A DNA stretch of 53,592 nucleotides, taken from positions 1 through 53,592 of the forward strand of contig NZ_BNAD01000018.1 in the NCBI RefSeq assembly GCF_014653115.1. Reading direction: 5' to 3'. The translations under genes were made by a program, and so were the position numbers. Shown one piece after another: positions 1 through 10,521 of the stretch; within the stretch, counting starts at the first letter, position 1, and every line of letters begins with the position of its first letter. Under the pieces are notes generated by a model. It was not told the DNA's origin. It saw only the letters and a program-made list of their open reading frames with translations, and ran no database searches. Origin of the DNA: Nocardioides flavus (ex Wang et al. 2016) (GTDB taxonomy: Bacteria > Actinomycetota > Actinomycetes > Propionibacteriales > Nocardioidaceae).

Positions 1-119
1 GTTACGGCGGCCATAGCGAAACGGGAAACACCCGGTCCCATACCGAACCCGGAAGTTAAGCCTTTCAGCGCCGATGGTACTGCAACCGAGAGGTTGTGGG
101 AGAGTAGGACGCCGCCGGA
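1..119 (+). rRNA. rrf: 5S ribosomal RNA
   Basis: This is the 5S rRNA of the large ribosomal subunit. The sequence carries the usual 5S blocks, including CCCGGTCCCATACCGAACCC and GGAAGTTAAGCC. The first ten bases can pair with the last ten (GGCGG with CCGCC) to form helix I. It starts at or next to the first base of the window, so the 16S and 23S genes of the same operon should lie just outside to the left. The 3' end is placed by helix I pairing and may be off by one or two bases. Confidence 0.95.
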
Positions 120-132
120 CAAACATTGTGAG

Positions 133-163
133 AGCGGGGCCACCTTCGGGTGGTCCCGCTTTT
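133..163 (+). terminator. Rho-independent terminator of the rRNA operon
   Basis: A strong GC-rich hairpin follows the 5S rRNA by about 14 bases. The arms AGCGGG(G)CCACC and GGTGGTCCCGCT enclose a stable TTCG tetraloop and are followed by TTTT. This is the expected end of transcription for the rRNA operon. Confidence 0.85.
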
Positions 164-329
164 GCATGCCCGGAAGCTGCCGCGGCCCGGCTCTCGCGTG
201 CCGCGGGATCTCGGGCGTGCACCACGTACCGTCCACAGCCTCCTGCTGGGGCGACTTCTCCCCAGGCCACGAGCGCTGACCTGTCGAATGTCGCTGACGG
301 CCGGGAGGGTAGGTCACAGGAGGTGAACT

Positions 330-728
330 GTGACGAAGACACAGAAGACGGGTGCACAGGCGGAGCTCGGGGACACGACCACCGACGACGTCGTCAACGA
401 GGTCCGCCTCGTCGGCCGGTTGAGCGCTCTGCCGGAGACGGTCGAGCTGCCGAGCGGTGACGTGCTGGTGACGTTCCGGGTATCGGTCCCGACGCCGGCG
501 CCGACCAGCGGATCCCGAGGGACTCCCCGGCGTCGGGTCGACTCGATCCCCTGCACGGCCTGGGCTCCGCGGCTGCGGCGCGGGATCGGCACCTGGCGGC
601 CTGGAGACCTCGTTGAGGTGGCGGGCGTGGTGCGCTGCCGCTTCTACCAAGCGGGCGGAACAACGCGCTCGCGCGTCGAGGTGGAGGCGTCGTCGGCGCG
701 GATCATGCGTCGTTCATCGGCCGCATGA
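330..728 (+). CDS. Small SSB-family single-stranded DNA-binding protein
   Basis: This 132-residue protein resembles the OB fold of bacterial SSB. It has the strand opening NEVRLVGRLS near residue 23, a central stretch TFRVSVPTP, and the later stretch GDLVEVAGVVRCRFYQ. SSBs coat single-stranded DNA during replication and repair. It lacks the long glycine/proline-rich tail and the acidic tip of the main actinobacterial SSB, so it is probably a paralogue and not the essential copy. The GTG start at 330 is supported by AGGAGGTG about five bases upstream. Its last 26 bases overlap the convergent DUF1015 gene. An in-frame ATG at 74 in another frame lies in the rRNA/terminator region and was ignored. 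The substrate is inferred from the fold only. Confidence 0.72.
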   Translation: MTKTQKTGAQAELGDTTTDDVVNEVRLVGRLSALPETVELPSGDVLVTFRVSVPTPAPTSGSRGTPRRRVDSIPCTAWAPRLRRGIGTWRPGDLVEVAGVVRCRFYQAGGTTRSRVEVEASSARIMRRSSAA

Positions 729-1821
729 GGACGCCCAGGCTCGGCTTCGGCTGGAAGGACGTGGCCTTCTCGGGCAGGAGCCCGCCGGACTCGACGATCG
801 CCCGGACCTGCTTGAAGTCCGGGCTCGGCAGGAGCACGGCTGGGGTGCTGTCAGAGGCGGCCGCGAGCGCGTCGTCGACGCTGTGGTGGTAGTCGACCCG
901 CTTCGGTGGGTCGGCGAGGCGGGTGAGGACCTGCTCGTGCAGCCATGACACGGCGGCCTGATGGTCCAGGTCGCCCGGTCCCACCGTGTACCAGTCGGTT
1001 CGGTCGGTCAGCACGAGGTGGGTGCTGTCGAGGGCACCGAGTGCGCGGACGCGGTCGTGTCGGGCGACGTCGGCGCCGGTGGTGCGAGCAGCCCCGACCA
1101 GCGCAGGGAGGTCGGCACCAGGCAACGTGCGGTGGATGGCGCCCAGGAACAACGGAGTGTCGTACTGGTCGACGAGCATCGCGAGGCCGGCGTCCCACGC
1201 CGTGCCGGGGTGCTGCTCCTGCAGGCGGAGGTAGGCGGCGTACCGATGGTGGCCGTCGGCGATGAGGCAACGCGAGGTGGCCAGCAGGGCGCTCACGCGG
1301 GCCAGCTGCTCGGCGTCGCGGATCGCCCAGATCCGCTGGCGCTGTCCCGCCCGGTCGAGGTAGCGCCAGTCGGGCGTGCCCTCGGCGATCGCGGTGATGA
1401 CCTCGCGCAGGCGTTCGGGGCCGTGGTGGACGAGCAGGATCGGGGCCGGGTTGAGCGACATCTGCGCCATCCGGTCGGCCAGCTCCCCGGCTTGCTCCGG
1501 ATGGATCGCTTCGTGCGGCCACACCGCTCGCTCCGTGGGTGCCGCGGCGCGTCGGGACACGCGGAGGGCTCCGACCAGACCGCGGACGGTGAGGCCACCG
1601 GACGTGTACTCGTGGAGGTAGAGCGCAGGAGCAGTGTCGGCGACCGCTCGTCCGCGCGCGATCCACTCGGTGAGCCGGTCCGCGACGTCGCGGTAGGGTC
1701 GCGCCAGTGCTCGCGCGGAGGCCGGGTCCCCGACGCGTCCCGGCGCGAGCATGAGTGCCCGGAAGGGCAGGAGCTCGAGGGGCTTCGCCACGTAGGGGGG
1801 CACGATGGTGGCGGAGTCCAT
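703..1821 (-). CDS. DUF1015 family protein
   Basis: This 372-residue protein matches the DUF1015 family: an N-terminal PFRALMLAPGRV near residue 19, a central IADGHHRYAAY with DGHHRY at residues 189-194, and a late region ending in LGVLMRPMNDA. The family is widespread in bacteria and its biochemical role is not established. The histidine-rich DGHHRY stretch is its most conserved part and suggests a catalytic or metal site, which is inference. The gene is convergent with the small SSB and divergent from the HAD hydrolase, whose start is only 48 bases away, so both promoters must lie in that short gap. The ATG at 1821 has only a weak ribosome-binding site. Confidence 0.85.
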   Translation of the reverse strand: MDSATIVPPYVAKPLELLPFRALMLAPGRVGDPASARALARPYRDVADRLTEWIARGRAVADTAPALYLHEYTSGGLTVRGLVGALRVSRRAAAPTERAVWPHEAIHPEQAGELADRMAQMSLNPAPILLVHHGPERLREVITAIAEGTPDWRYLDRAGQRQRIWAIRDAEQLARVSALLATSRCLIADGHHRYAAYLRLQEQHPGTAWDAGLAMLVDQYDTPLFLGAIHRTLPGADLPALVGAARTTGADVARHDRVRALGALDSTHLVLTDRTDWYTVGPGDLDHQAAVSWLHEQVLTRLADPPKRVDYHHSVDDALAAASDSTPAVLLPSPDFKQVRAIVESGGLLPEKATSFQPKPSLGVLMRPMNDA

Positions 1822-1869
1822 CGGAGCATCGTAGGGGGACGAACGTCACGATCCGGAGAGGGGTTCAGC

Positions 1870-2889
1870 ATGCTCGAGGAGTCCACGGCGCCCGTCGTCG
1901 AGGCGCACGACCTGGTCATGTTCGACCTCGACGGTGTGGTCTACGTCGGCGGAGAGGCGATCGCAGGCGTCGCTGAGCGCATCGACCGCGTACGGGCGAG
2001 CGGGCGGCACGTCGCCTTCGTGACCAACAACGCGTCGCGCACACCCGCGCAGGTGGCCGCGAAGCTGTCCGGAGTCGGCGTCGCAGCGCAATCCGCGGAC
2101 GTCGTCACCTCGGCACAGGCGGCGGCGCGACTGCTCGTGGAGGCCCACGGCGAGGGAGCCCGCGTCCTGCTCCTCGGCGGTGAGGGCCTCGAGGTCGCGC
2201 TGGTCGAGGCCGGACTCGAGCCGACGGACGACCCCAGCTCTGCGGTCGCCGTGGCCAGTGGCTACGGGCCCGACGTCCGCTGGCGCGACATCATGCGGGT
2301 CTCGACGCTGGTCAGGGACGGGCTGCCCTACGTCGCCAGCAACGCGGACCTCACCATCCCGACGCCGTACGGGCTTGCGCCGGGCCACGGCGTCCTCGTG
2401 CGCACGATCACCGGCTTCGCCGGGGTCGAGGCTACGGTCGCCGGCAAGCCCGAGAAGCCACTGATGGAGGAGACCGTGCTGCGAGTCGGGGGTGACCGCC
2501 CGATCATGGTGGGGGACCGCCTCGACACCGACATCGAGGGCGCGCACGCCATCTCCGCGCCGTCCCTCCTGGTGCTCACCGGGGTGACGTGGCTGGAGGA
2601 GCTCGCGGCCGCCACGCGCCGGCTCCGTCCGACCTACATCTCGCCGACCCTCGAGGGTCTGTTCGAGCCGCACGCGGCACCCGCGGTGGACGGCGCGAGG
2701 GCCGAGCTCGGGGGATGGACCGCCCAGGTCGTCGCCGGGCGCCTCGACGTGTCGGGACAGGGGAGCGACGCGGACTGGTGGCGCGTCGCGGCCACCGCCT
2801 GCTGGCTCCACCTCGACGCGTCGGGGGAGGTGGCGGACGTCTCCGACACGACGCCGCCCGGACCCGTCCGGCAGCTCGGCGCCGAGTAG
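1870..2889 (+). CDS. HAD-IIA family (NagD-like) hydrolase
   Basis: This 339-residue haloacid-dehalogenase superfamily phosphatase has the class IIA (NagD/PGP) layout. Motif I is FDLDGVVYVGG with the nucleophile Asp19 and general acid Asp21. Motif II is VTNNASRTP, motif III uses the lysine of GKPEKPLMEE, and motif IV is MVGDRLDTDIEGA. A C2 cap domain sits between motifs II and III. Such enzymes hydrolyse small phosphate esters such as nucleotides or glycerol phosphate in the cytoplasm; the substrate here cannot be read from sequence. The ATG at 1870 follows GGAGAGG at 1855-1861. The reading frame stays open far upstream, but that part is the mirror of the DUF1015 gene. The actinobacterial position before tlyA is typical. 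Confidence 0.9.
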   Translation: MLEESTAPVVEAHDLVMFDLDGVVYVGGEAIAGVAERIDRVRASGRHVAFVTNNASRTPAQVAAKLSGVGVAAQSADVVTSAQAAARLLVEAHGEGARVLLLGGEGLEVALVEAGLEPTDDPSSAVAVASGYGPDVRWRDIMRVSTLVRDGLPYVASNADLTIPTPYGLAPGHGVLVRTITGFAGVEATVAGKPEKPLMEETVLRVGGDRPIMVGDRLDTDIEGAHAISAPSLLVLTGVTWLEELAAATRRLRPTYISPTLEGLFEPHAAPAVDGARAELGGWTAQVVAGRLDVSGQGSDADWWRVAATACWLHLDASGEVADVSDTTPPGPVRQLGAE

Positions 2890-2899
2890 GCTCGCGCCC

Positions 2900-3097
2900 A
2901 TGAGCGAGGTGTCCGCCGACGAGTCGACCGGCGTCGAGGCCGTCGACCGCGTGCTGGCCGAGGTGGCCGGCCTGACGGACACGCCGGTGGCCGCGCACGT
3001 CCAGGTCTTCGAGCGTGCCCACGACCAGCTGCGCCGTGCCCTCGACGCCCAGCCGGTGGCCCAGGCCAGCCCGACGAGCGACGACCGGGACGCCTGA
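2900..3097 (+). CDS. Small conserved hypothetical protein
   Basis: This 65-residue acidic protein lies between the HAD hydrolase and tlyA with 10- and 6-base gaps, so it is almost certainly cotranscribed. It is predicted mostly helical (VEAVDRVLAEVAGL, VFERAHDQLRRALDA) with no signal peptide, membrane segment or cysteines. A small protein at this position is common in actinobacterial HAD-tlyA-nadK operons, and its function is unknown. The start ATG has a weak upstream ribosome-binding site and may rely on coupling to the gene before it. Confidence 0.7.
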   Translation: MSEVSADESTGVEAVDRVLAEVAGLTDTPVAAHVQVFERAHDQLRRALDAQPVAQASPTSDDRDA

Positions 3098-3103
3098 GCG
3101 ACC

Positions 3104-3943
3104 GTGCCCCCCAGACGACTTCGCCTGGACCAGGAGCTCGTCCGACGCGGCCTGGCCCGCTCACGCGAGCACGCCAGCGAGCTGGTGGCCGCAGGTCGCG
3201 TGACGGTGTCCGGCGTCCGCGCGACCAAGCCGGCGACCGGTGTGACCACTGACGTGGCCATCGTGGTGAAGGACGACCCCTCGAGGGTGGACTACGTCTC
3301 CCGTGGCGGACACAAGCTCGCCGGCGCGCTGGCCGCCTTCGCCGCCCACGGCCTCACCGTGCAGGGCAAGCGCTGCCTCGATGCCGGCGCCTCGACAGGG
3401 GGCTTCACCGACGTGCTGCTGCGTGCGGGTGCCCGCGAGGTCGTCGCCGTCGACGTCGGCTACGGGCAGCTCGCATGGTCGCTGCAGAGCGACGAGCGCG
3501 TGGACGTCCACGACCGCACCAACATCCGCGAGCTCACCCTCGACGTCATCGGCGAGCCGGTCGACCTCGTGGTGGGTGACCTCTCGTTCATCTCGCTCGC
3601 GCTGGTCCTCGACCCGCTGCTGGCGGTCACCCGTCCGGACGGCGAGCTCGCCCTCATGGTCAAGCCACAGTTCGAGGTGGGCAAGGACCGGGTCGGCAAG
3701 GGAGGCGTCGTGCGCGACCTCGACCTGCGCGCCGAGGCCGTCACCACCATCGCCGACCTGGCCGCAGAGCGTGGGTGGGGTGCGGTCGCGGTGACCGTCA
3801 GCCCGCTCCCCGGGCCGTCCGGGAACGTCGAGTTCTTCCTGCTGCTGCGCCGCGGTCCTGCCTCGATCGGAGCCGGTGAGATCCGTGCCGAGGTGGAGCG
3901 CACCCAGGCGCTGGGGGTGGCGGGTGAGAGGGTGGATCCGTGA
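3104..3943 (+). CDS. tlyA: TlyA family rRNA (cytidine-2'-O)-methyltransferase
   Basis: TlyA methylates the 2'-O of cytidines in 23S rRNA (and 16S in long forms) using S-adenosylmethionine; in mycobacteria its loss causes capreomycin resistance. The 279-residue protein has an N-terminal S4 RNA-binding domain (RLDQELVRRGLARSREHASE) and an FtsJ-like Rossmann domain. The SAM-binding loop is LDAGASTGGFTD. Likely catalytic tetrad positions are present: Lys in GGHKLAG, Asp in VGDLSF, Lys in MVKPQFEVG and Glu in NVEFFLLL. The GTG start at 3104 is six bases after the small upstream gene. The last four bases overlap the nadK start as GTGA, which implies translational coupling. Confidence 0.93.
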   Translation: MPPRRLRLDQELVRRGLARSREHASELVAAGRVTVSGVRATKPATGVTTDVAIVVKDDPSRVDYVSRGGHKLAGALAAFAAHGLTVQGKRCLDAGASTGGFTDVLLRAGAREVVAVDVGYGQLAWSLQSDERVDVHDRTNIRELTLDVIGEPVDLVVGDLSFISLALVLDPLLAVTRPDGELALMVKPQFEVGKDRVGKGGVVRDLDLRAEAVTTIADLAAERGWGAVAVTVSPLPGPSGNVEFFLLLRRGPASIGAGEIRAEVERTQALGVAGERVDP

Positions 3944-4905
3944 GCAACGAGAGCCCCGCGCGCCGAGTGCTGGTGCTGGCGCACACCGGCCGTGCCGAGG
4001 TCCGCGAGGTCGCGCGGGCCTGCGTCCAGAGCCTGACCGCGCACGGCATCGGCGTACGGCTGTTGGCTGACGAGGCCGCGGACCTGGGACTGGAGGACGC
4101 CGACGGGCTCGTCGAGACGACCCTCGCGGACCACGTGCCGGGCGAGGGCTGCGAGCTGGTGCTGGTCATCGGCGGCGACGGCTCGATCCTCCGCGCCGCC
4201 GAGCTGACCCACGAGACGAGCACGCCCCTGCTGGGGGTCAACCTCGGCCATGTCGGGTTCCTCGCCGAGGCCGAGCAGGAGGACGTGGAGTCCACGATCG
4301 CCGCCATCGTCCGGCGCGACTACACCGCCGAGGACCGACTCACCCTCGACGTGCGCGTCATGGTGGGCAAGGAGGTCCTCTTCTCGACCTTCGCCCTCAA
4401 CGAGGCCAGTGTCGAGAAGGCCGCCCGCGAGCGGATGCTCGAGGTGGTCGTCGAGGTCGACGATCGCCCACTGTCGCGGTGGGGGTGCGACGGCGTGGTG
4501 TGCGCGACGCCGACGGGCTCGACCGCCTACAACTTCAGTGCCGGCGGCCCGGTGGTCTGGCCCGAGGTGGAGGCGCTGCTGATGGTGCCGCTGAGCGCCC
4601 ATGCCCTGTTCGCGCGGCCCATGGTGGTGGCGCCGACGTCGGTGCTCGCCGTGGAGGTGCTCGCCAACACCGAGGGCTCCGGGGTCCTGTGGTGCGACGG
4701 TCGCCGTACGGTCGACCTGCCGCCCGGGGCCCGCATCGAGGTCCGGCGCGGCGCGCGTCCGGTGCGGCTGGTGCGACTGCACCAGGCTCCCTTCACCGAT
4801 CGCCTGGTGGCGAAGTTCGACCTGCCGGTCGAGGGGTGGCGGGGTGCCTCCGAGCGCCGCCGTCGCGACGGCGCTGACGCGGACGGCGGCGAGCGGGATG
4901 CTTGA
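3940..4905 (+). CDS. nadK: NAD kinase
   Basis: NAD kinase phosphorylates NAD+ to NADP+ and supplies the cell with NADPH precursors. The 321-residue protein shows the diagnostic GGDGSILRAAE (GGDG at residues 78-81), the NE motif as NEASVEKA, and the DGVVCATPTGSTAYN stretch of the nucleotide and metal site. The length fits actinobacterial NadK proteins. The GTG start overlaps the tlyA stop by four bases, and its end overlaps the recN start by eight bases. A tail of about 20 charged residues after the fold (ASERRRRDGADADGGERDA) is probably disordered. Confidence 0.95.
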   Translation: MSNESPARRVLVLAHTGRAEVREVARACVQSLTAHGIGVRLLADEAADLGLEDADGLVETTLADHVPGEGCELVLVIGGDGSILRAAELTHETSTPLLGVNLGHVGFLAEAEQEDVESTIAAIVRRDYTAEDRLTLDVRVMVGKEVLFSTFALNEASVEKAARERMLEVVVEVDDRPLSRWGCDGVVCATPTGSTAYNFSAGGPVVWPEVEALLMVPLSAHALFARPMVVAPTSVLAVEVLANTEGSGVLWCDGRRTVDLPPGARIEVRRGARPVRLVRLHQAPFTDRLVAKFDLPVEGWRGASERRRRDGADADGGERDA

Positions 4906-6670
4906 GGAGCTGCGGATCAGCCACCTGGGCGTGATCGAGTCCTCCACGCTGGAGCTCGGCCCTGGGCTGACGGTGATCACCGGCGAGACCGGCGCCGGCA
5001 AGACGATGGTCGTGACGGCGCTCGGCCTGCTGCTGGGCGGTCGCGGTGACTCGGGCGCCGTACGCTCCGGCGCCAGGCAGGCGCGCGTCGAGGGTGTCGT
5101 CGCGAGCGGGTCGCTCCCCGGCTTCCGGGAGGCCGTCGAGGAGTCCGGGGGCGAGGTCGAGGACGGCCAGGTCGTGCTGGCGCGCAACGTGGCGGCCCAG
5201 GGCCGGTCGCGGGCCTGGGTGGGCGGCGCCGCCGTACCGGTGACCACGCTGGCCGAGGTCGCCGAGCCGCTGGTGGCCGTGCACGGCCAGTCCGACCAGC
5301 ACCGCCTCCTCAGGCCGGGTGCCCAGCGCGCGTCGCTCGACCGCTTCGGGGGTGACCCGTTGGCCGCCACCGCCGCGACGTACGCCGAGGCGTGGGCCGA
5401 GCTCGTGGCCACCGAACGCACCCTGGTCGAGGTCGTCGGTTCCGCGCGCGAGCGAGCGCGCGAGGCCGACCAGCTCCGCTTCGGCCTCGGTGAGGTCGAG
5501 GCCGTGGACCCGAGGCCGGGGGAGGACGCCGAGCTCGCCGCGGAGGAGACGCGCCTGGGCTTCGCCGACACGCTGCGCACCGCGGCCGAGACGGCGCGCG
5601 AGGCGCTCTCCAGCGAGGACGGGGCCGTCGATGCGATGGCGACCACGAGCGCGGCGCGACAGGCGCTGGAGGGCGTGCGCGACCACGATGCGGCGGCCGG
5701 AGAGCTCGCCGACCGTCTTGCCGAGCTGGGCCACCTCCTCGTCGACGTGGCAGGGGACGTCGCGTCCTACGCCGCGTCGCTCGACACCGATCCCGCACGA
5801 CTCGCCGCCGTCTCCGAGCGCCGGGCCGCGCTGACGGCGCTGACCCGCAAGTACGGCGAGACCATCGACGAGGTCCTGGCCTGGGCCCAGGACGGCGCCA
5901 AGCGGCTGCTCGACCTCGAGGACACCGACGGCCGGATCAGCGAGCTCGAGGAGCGCCGCGACCGCCTCCGCGCGGAGCTGGGACGCCTCGCGAGCACCCT
6001 GAGCGCGCAGCGGACCGAAGCCGCCCGGCGGCTCGGGACCGCCGTGAGCGACGAGCTCACGTCCCTCGCGATGCCCCACGCCACCGTCACGATCGCCGTG
6101 CGGCAGCAGGAGACCCCGGCACCCGAGACGCCCGCCGGCCCGCAGCTGCTGGTCGACGGTCGCTGGCTGCGGGCGAGCGTGCACGGTGTCGACGACGTCG
6201 AGTTCCTGCTCGCCGCCAACTCCGGTGCCGACGCCCGGCCGCTGCACAAGGGCGCGTCCGGGGGTGAGCTCTCGCGGGTGATGCTGGCGCTCGAGGTGTC
6301 CCTCGCCGAGACCGGCTCCGTGCCGACCTTCGTCTTCGACGAGGTCGACGCCGGGGTCGGCGGCAAGGCTGCCATCGAGGTCGGCCGTCGGCTGGCCGCG
6401 CTCGCGCGCACCTCGCAGGTGCTGGTCGTCACGCACCTGCCGCAGGTCGCGGCGTACGCCGACCGGCACGTGGTGGTGCACAAGTCCAGCGACGGGTCGG
6501 TCACCACGTCGGGCCTGGTGTCCCTCGCCGAGGAGGACCGCGAGCGCGAGCTCTCCCGGATGCTGGCCGGCATCGACGACTCCGACACCGCTCGTGCCCA
6601 CGCCCGCGAGCTGCTGGAGACCGCCGCGCCCGAGCGGGCGTGCCTCCCCGAGGGGCGGCGTCGCGGCTGA
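4898..6670 (+). CDS. recN: DNA repair protein RecN
   Basis: RecN is an SMC-like ATPase that acts at double-strand breaks. The 590-residue protein has an N-terminal Walker A at residues 29-36 (GETGAGKT) and a long central coiled-coil region. The C-terminal ATPase half has the signature LHKGASGGELSRV and Walker B FVFDEVDAGVGG. The family is usually 550-600 residues, which supports the ATG at 4898 (MLEELRISHLGVIES) over earlier in-frame starts that lie inside nadK. It overlaps the nadK stop by eight bases. An SOS-type operator cannot be expected directly before it because transcription comes from upstream. Confidence 0.95.
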   Translation: MLEELRISHLGVIESSTLELGPGLTVITGETGAGKTMVVTALGLLLGGRGDSGAVRSGARQARVEGVVASGSLPGFREAVEESGGEVEDGQVVLARNVAAQGRSRAWVGGAAVPVTTLAEVAEPLVAVHGQSDQHRLLRPGAQRASLDRFGGDPLAATAATYAEAWAELVATERTLVEVVGSARERAREADQLRFGLGEVEAVDPRPGEDAELAAEETRLGFADTLRTAAETAREALSSEDGAVDAMATTSAARQALEGVRDHDAAAGELADRLAELGHLLVDVAGDVASYAASLDTDPARLAAVSERRAALTALTRKYGETIDEVLAWAQDGAKRLLDLEDTDGRISELEERRDRLRAELGRLASTLSAQRTEAARRLGTAVSDELTSLAMPHATVTIAVRQQETPAPETPAGPQLLVDGRWLRASVHGVDDVEFLLAANSGADARPLHKGASGGELSRVMLALEVSLAETGSVPTFVFDEVDAGVGGKAAIEVGRRLAALARTSQVLVVTHLPQVAAYADRHVVVHKSSDGSVTTSGLVSLAEEDRERELSRMLAGIDDSDTARAHARELLETAAPERACLPEGRRRG

Positions 6671-6685
6671 CACCATGGCGCGGTC

Positions 6686-7881
6686 ATGAAGTTCGCAGTC
6701 CGCTCCCGCTCAGCCCCTGCCCTTCCCGGCGTGCACGGCACAGCCCGGGTCCACCGACGTACGGCCGGCGCGCTCGGACGCCTGCGCGAGGGTGACGTCG
6801 CGGTGCTCGACCACCTCGACATGGACCGGGCGACCGCCCAGGCGCTGGTCGACGCCGGAGTCGTGGCGGTGGTCAACGCCGGGCCGATGATCTCCGGGCG
6901 CTACCCCAACCTCGGGCCCGAGCTGCTGGTCGGCGCCGGCGTGACGGTGGTCGACGACGCAGGCCCGGAGGTCTTCGAGCGGCTGAGGGACGGCGTCACG
7001 GTCCGGATCGACGGGGGAGAGGTGCACGCCGGGGACACGCTGGTCGCGTCGGCGCGTGAGCTGACGCCCGTCCTGGTGCGTGCCGAGATGGACCGGGCGC
7101 GCGCGGGCCTGGTGGCGCAGCTCGAGAGCTTCACCCACAACAGCACCGAGTTCCTCCGACGCGAGGAGGACCTGCTGCTGCACGGACGCGGCGTGCCCAG
7201 GACGGCGACCGAGATGGCCGGTCGTGCGGTCGTGGTGACCGTCCGATCACACGGGTGGGAGTCGGAGCTGCGTGGCATCCGTCCCTTCGTCCGCGAGCAG
7301 CGTCCGGTCCTCATCGGAGTGGACCGGGGCGCGGACGCACTCGTCAGCGCCGGGCACCGCCCGGACGTGGTCGTGGTGACCGGCGGAGCCGACGACCTGC
7401 CGCCCGCCGCCGTCCTGCGCAAGGCCCGTGACGTCGTCGTGCTGGTCGAGCGGGGCGCTCCCCGTGCCGTCACCGAGCCGTTCGAGCGCCTCGGCATCCG
7501 GCCGCTGCGCTTCGAGACCACCGCGACCACCGAGGACGCTGCCCTCCTGCTGGCCTCGGCCAGCGAGGCGTCCCTGGTCGTGGGGGTGGGGATGCACGCC
7601 ACCCTCGACGAGTTCCTCGACCGCCGCCGCCCCGGCCTGGCCAGCACGTTCCTCACCCGGCTCAAGCTCGGGCCCGACCTCGTCGACGCCGCGGCCCTGC
7701 CGCGGCTCTACGACGGGGCCGTCCGCCCCCGGCACCTCGCCGCAGCGCTCGCCGCAGGTGTGCTGGCGCTCACGGCGGCCGTCAGCGTGACCCCGGTGGG
7801 CCAGCAGTGGGTGGACGAGCTGTCCCCGACCCTCACGAGCAACACGTCCGACCTGCTCGACAACGTACGAGGAATCCTCCC

Positions 7882-7885
<4 letters not shown>
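6686..7885 (+). CDS. steA: SteA-like cell-separation protein
   Basis: In Corynebacterium glutamicum SteA and SteB form a membrane-associated pair needed for daughter-cell separation through the RipC/FtsEX pathway. This 399-residue protein fits SteA in size and layout. It has an N-terminal domain (GTARVHRRTAGALGRLREGD), a thiamin-pyrophosphokinase-like nucleotide-binding region around residues 150-340 with VNAGPMISGRYPNLGP earlier, and one predicted C-terminal membrane helix (HLAAALAAGVLALTAAVSV). Its stop overlaps the next gene as GTGA. The position between recN and steB/pyrG is the usual actinobacterial one. Ligand and activity are not known from sequence. Confidence 0.82.
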
Positions 7886-10481
<2,596 letters not shown>

Positions 10482-10521
10482 GACCCGGGTCGAGGAGGTC
10501 GCCTCGACCAGCAGGTCTGCG

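Noticed and set aside
961..2889. Open frame of 642 codons on the plus strand that runs through the DUF1015 gene into the HAD gene
   Set aside because: Only the part from 1870 has the HAD family features. The first 300 codons are the mirror of the DUF1015 gene and are low-complexity Arg/Gly/Val sequence.
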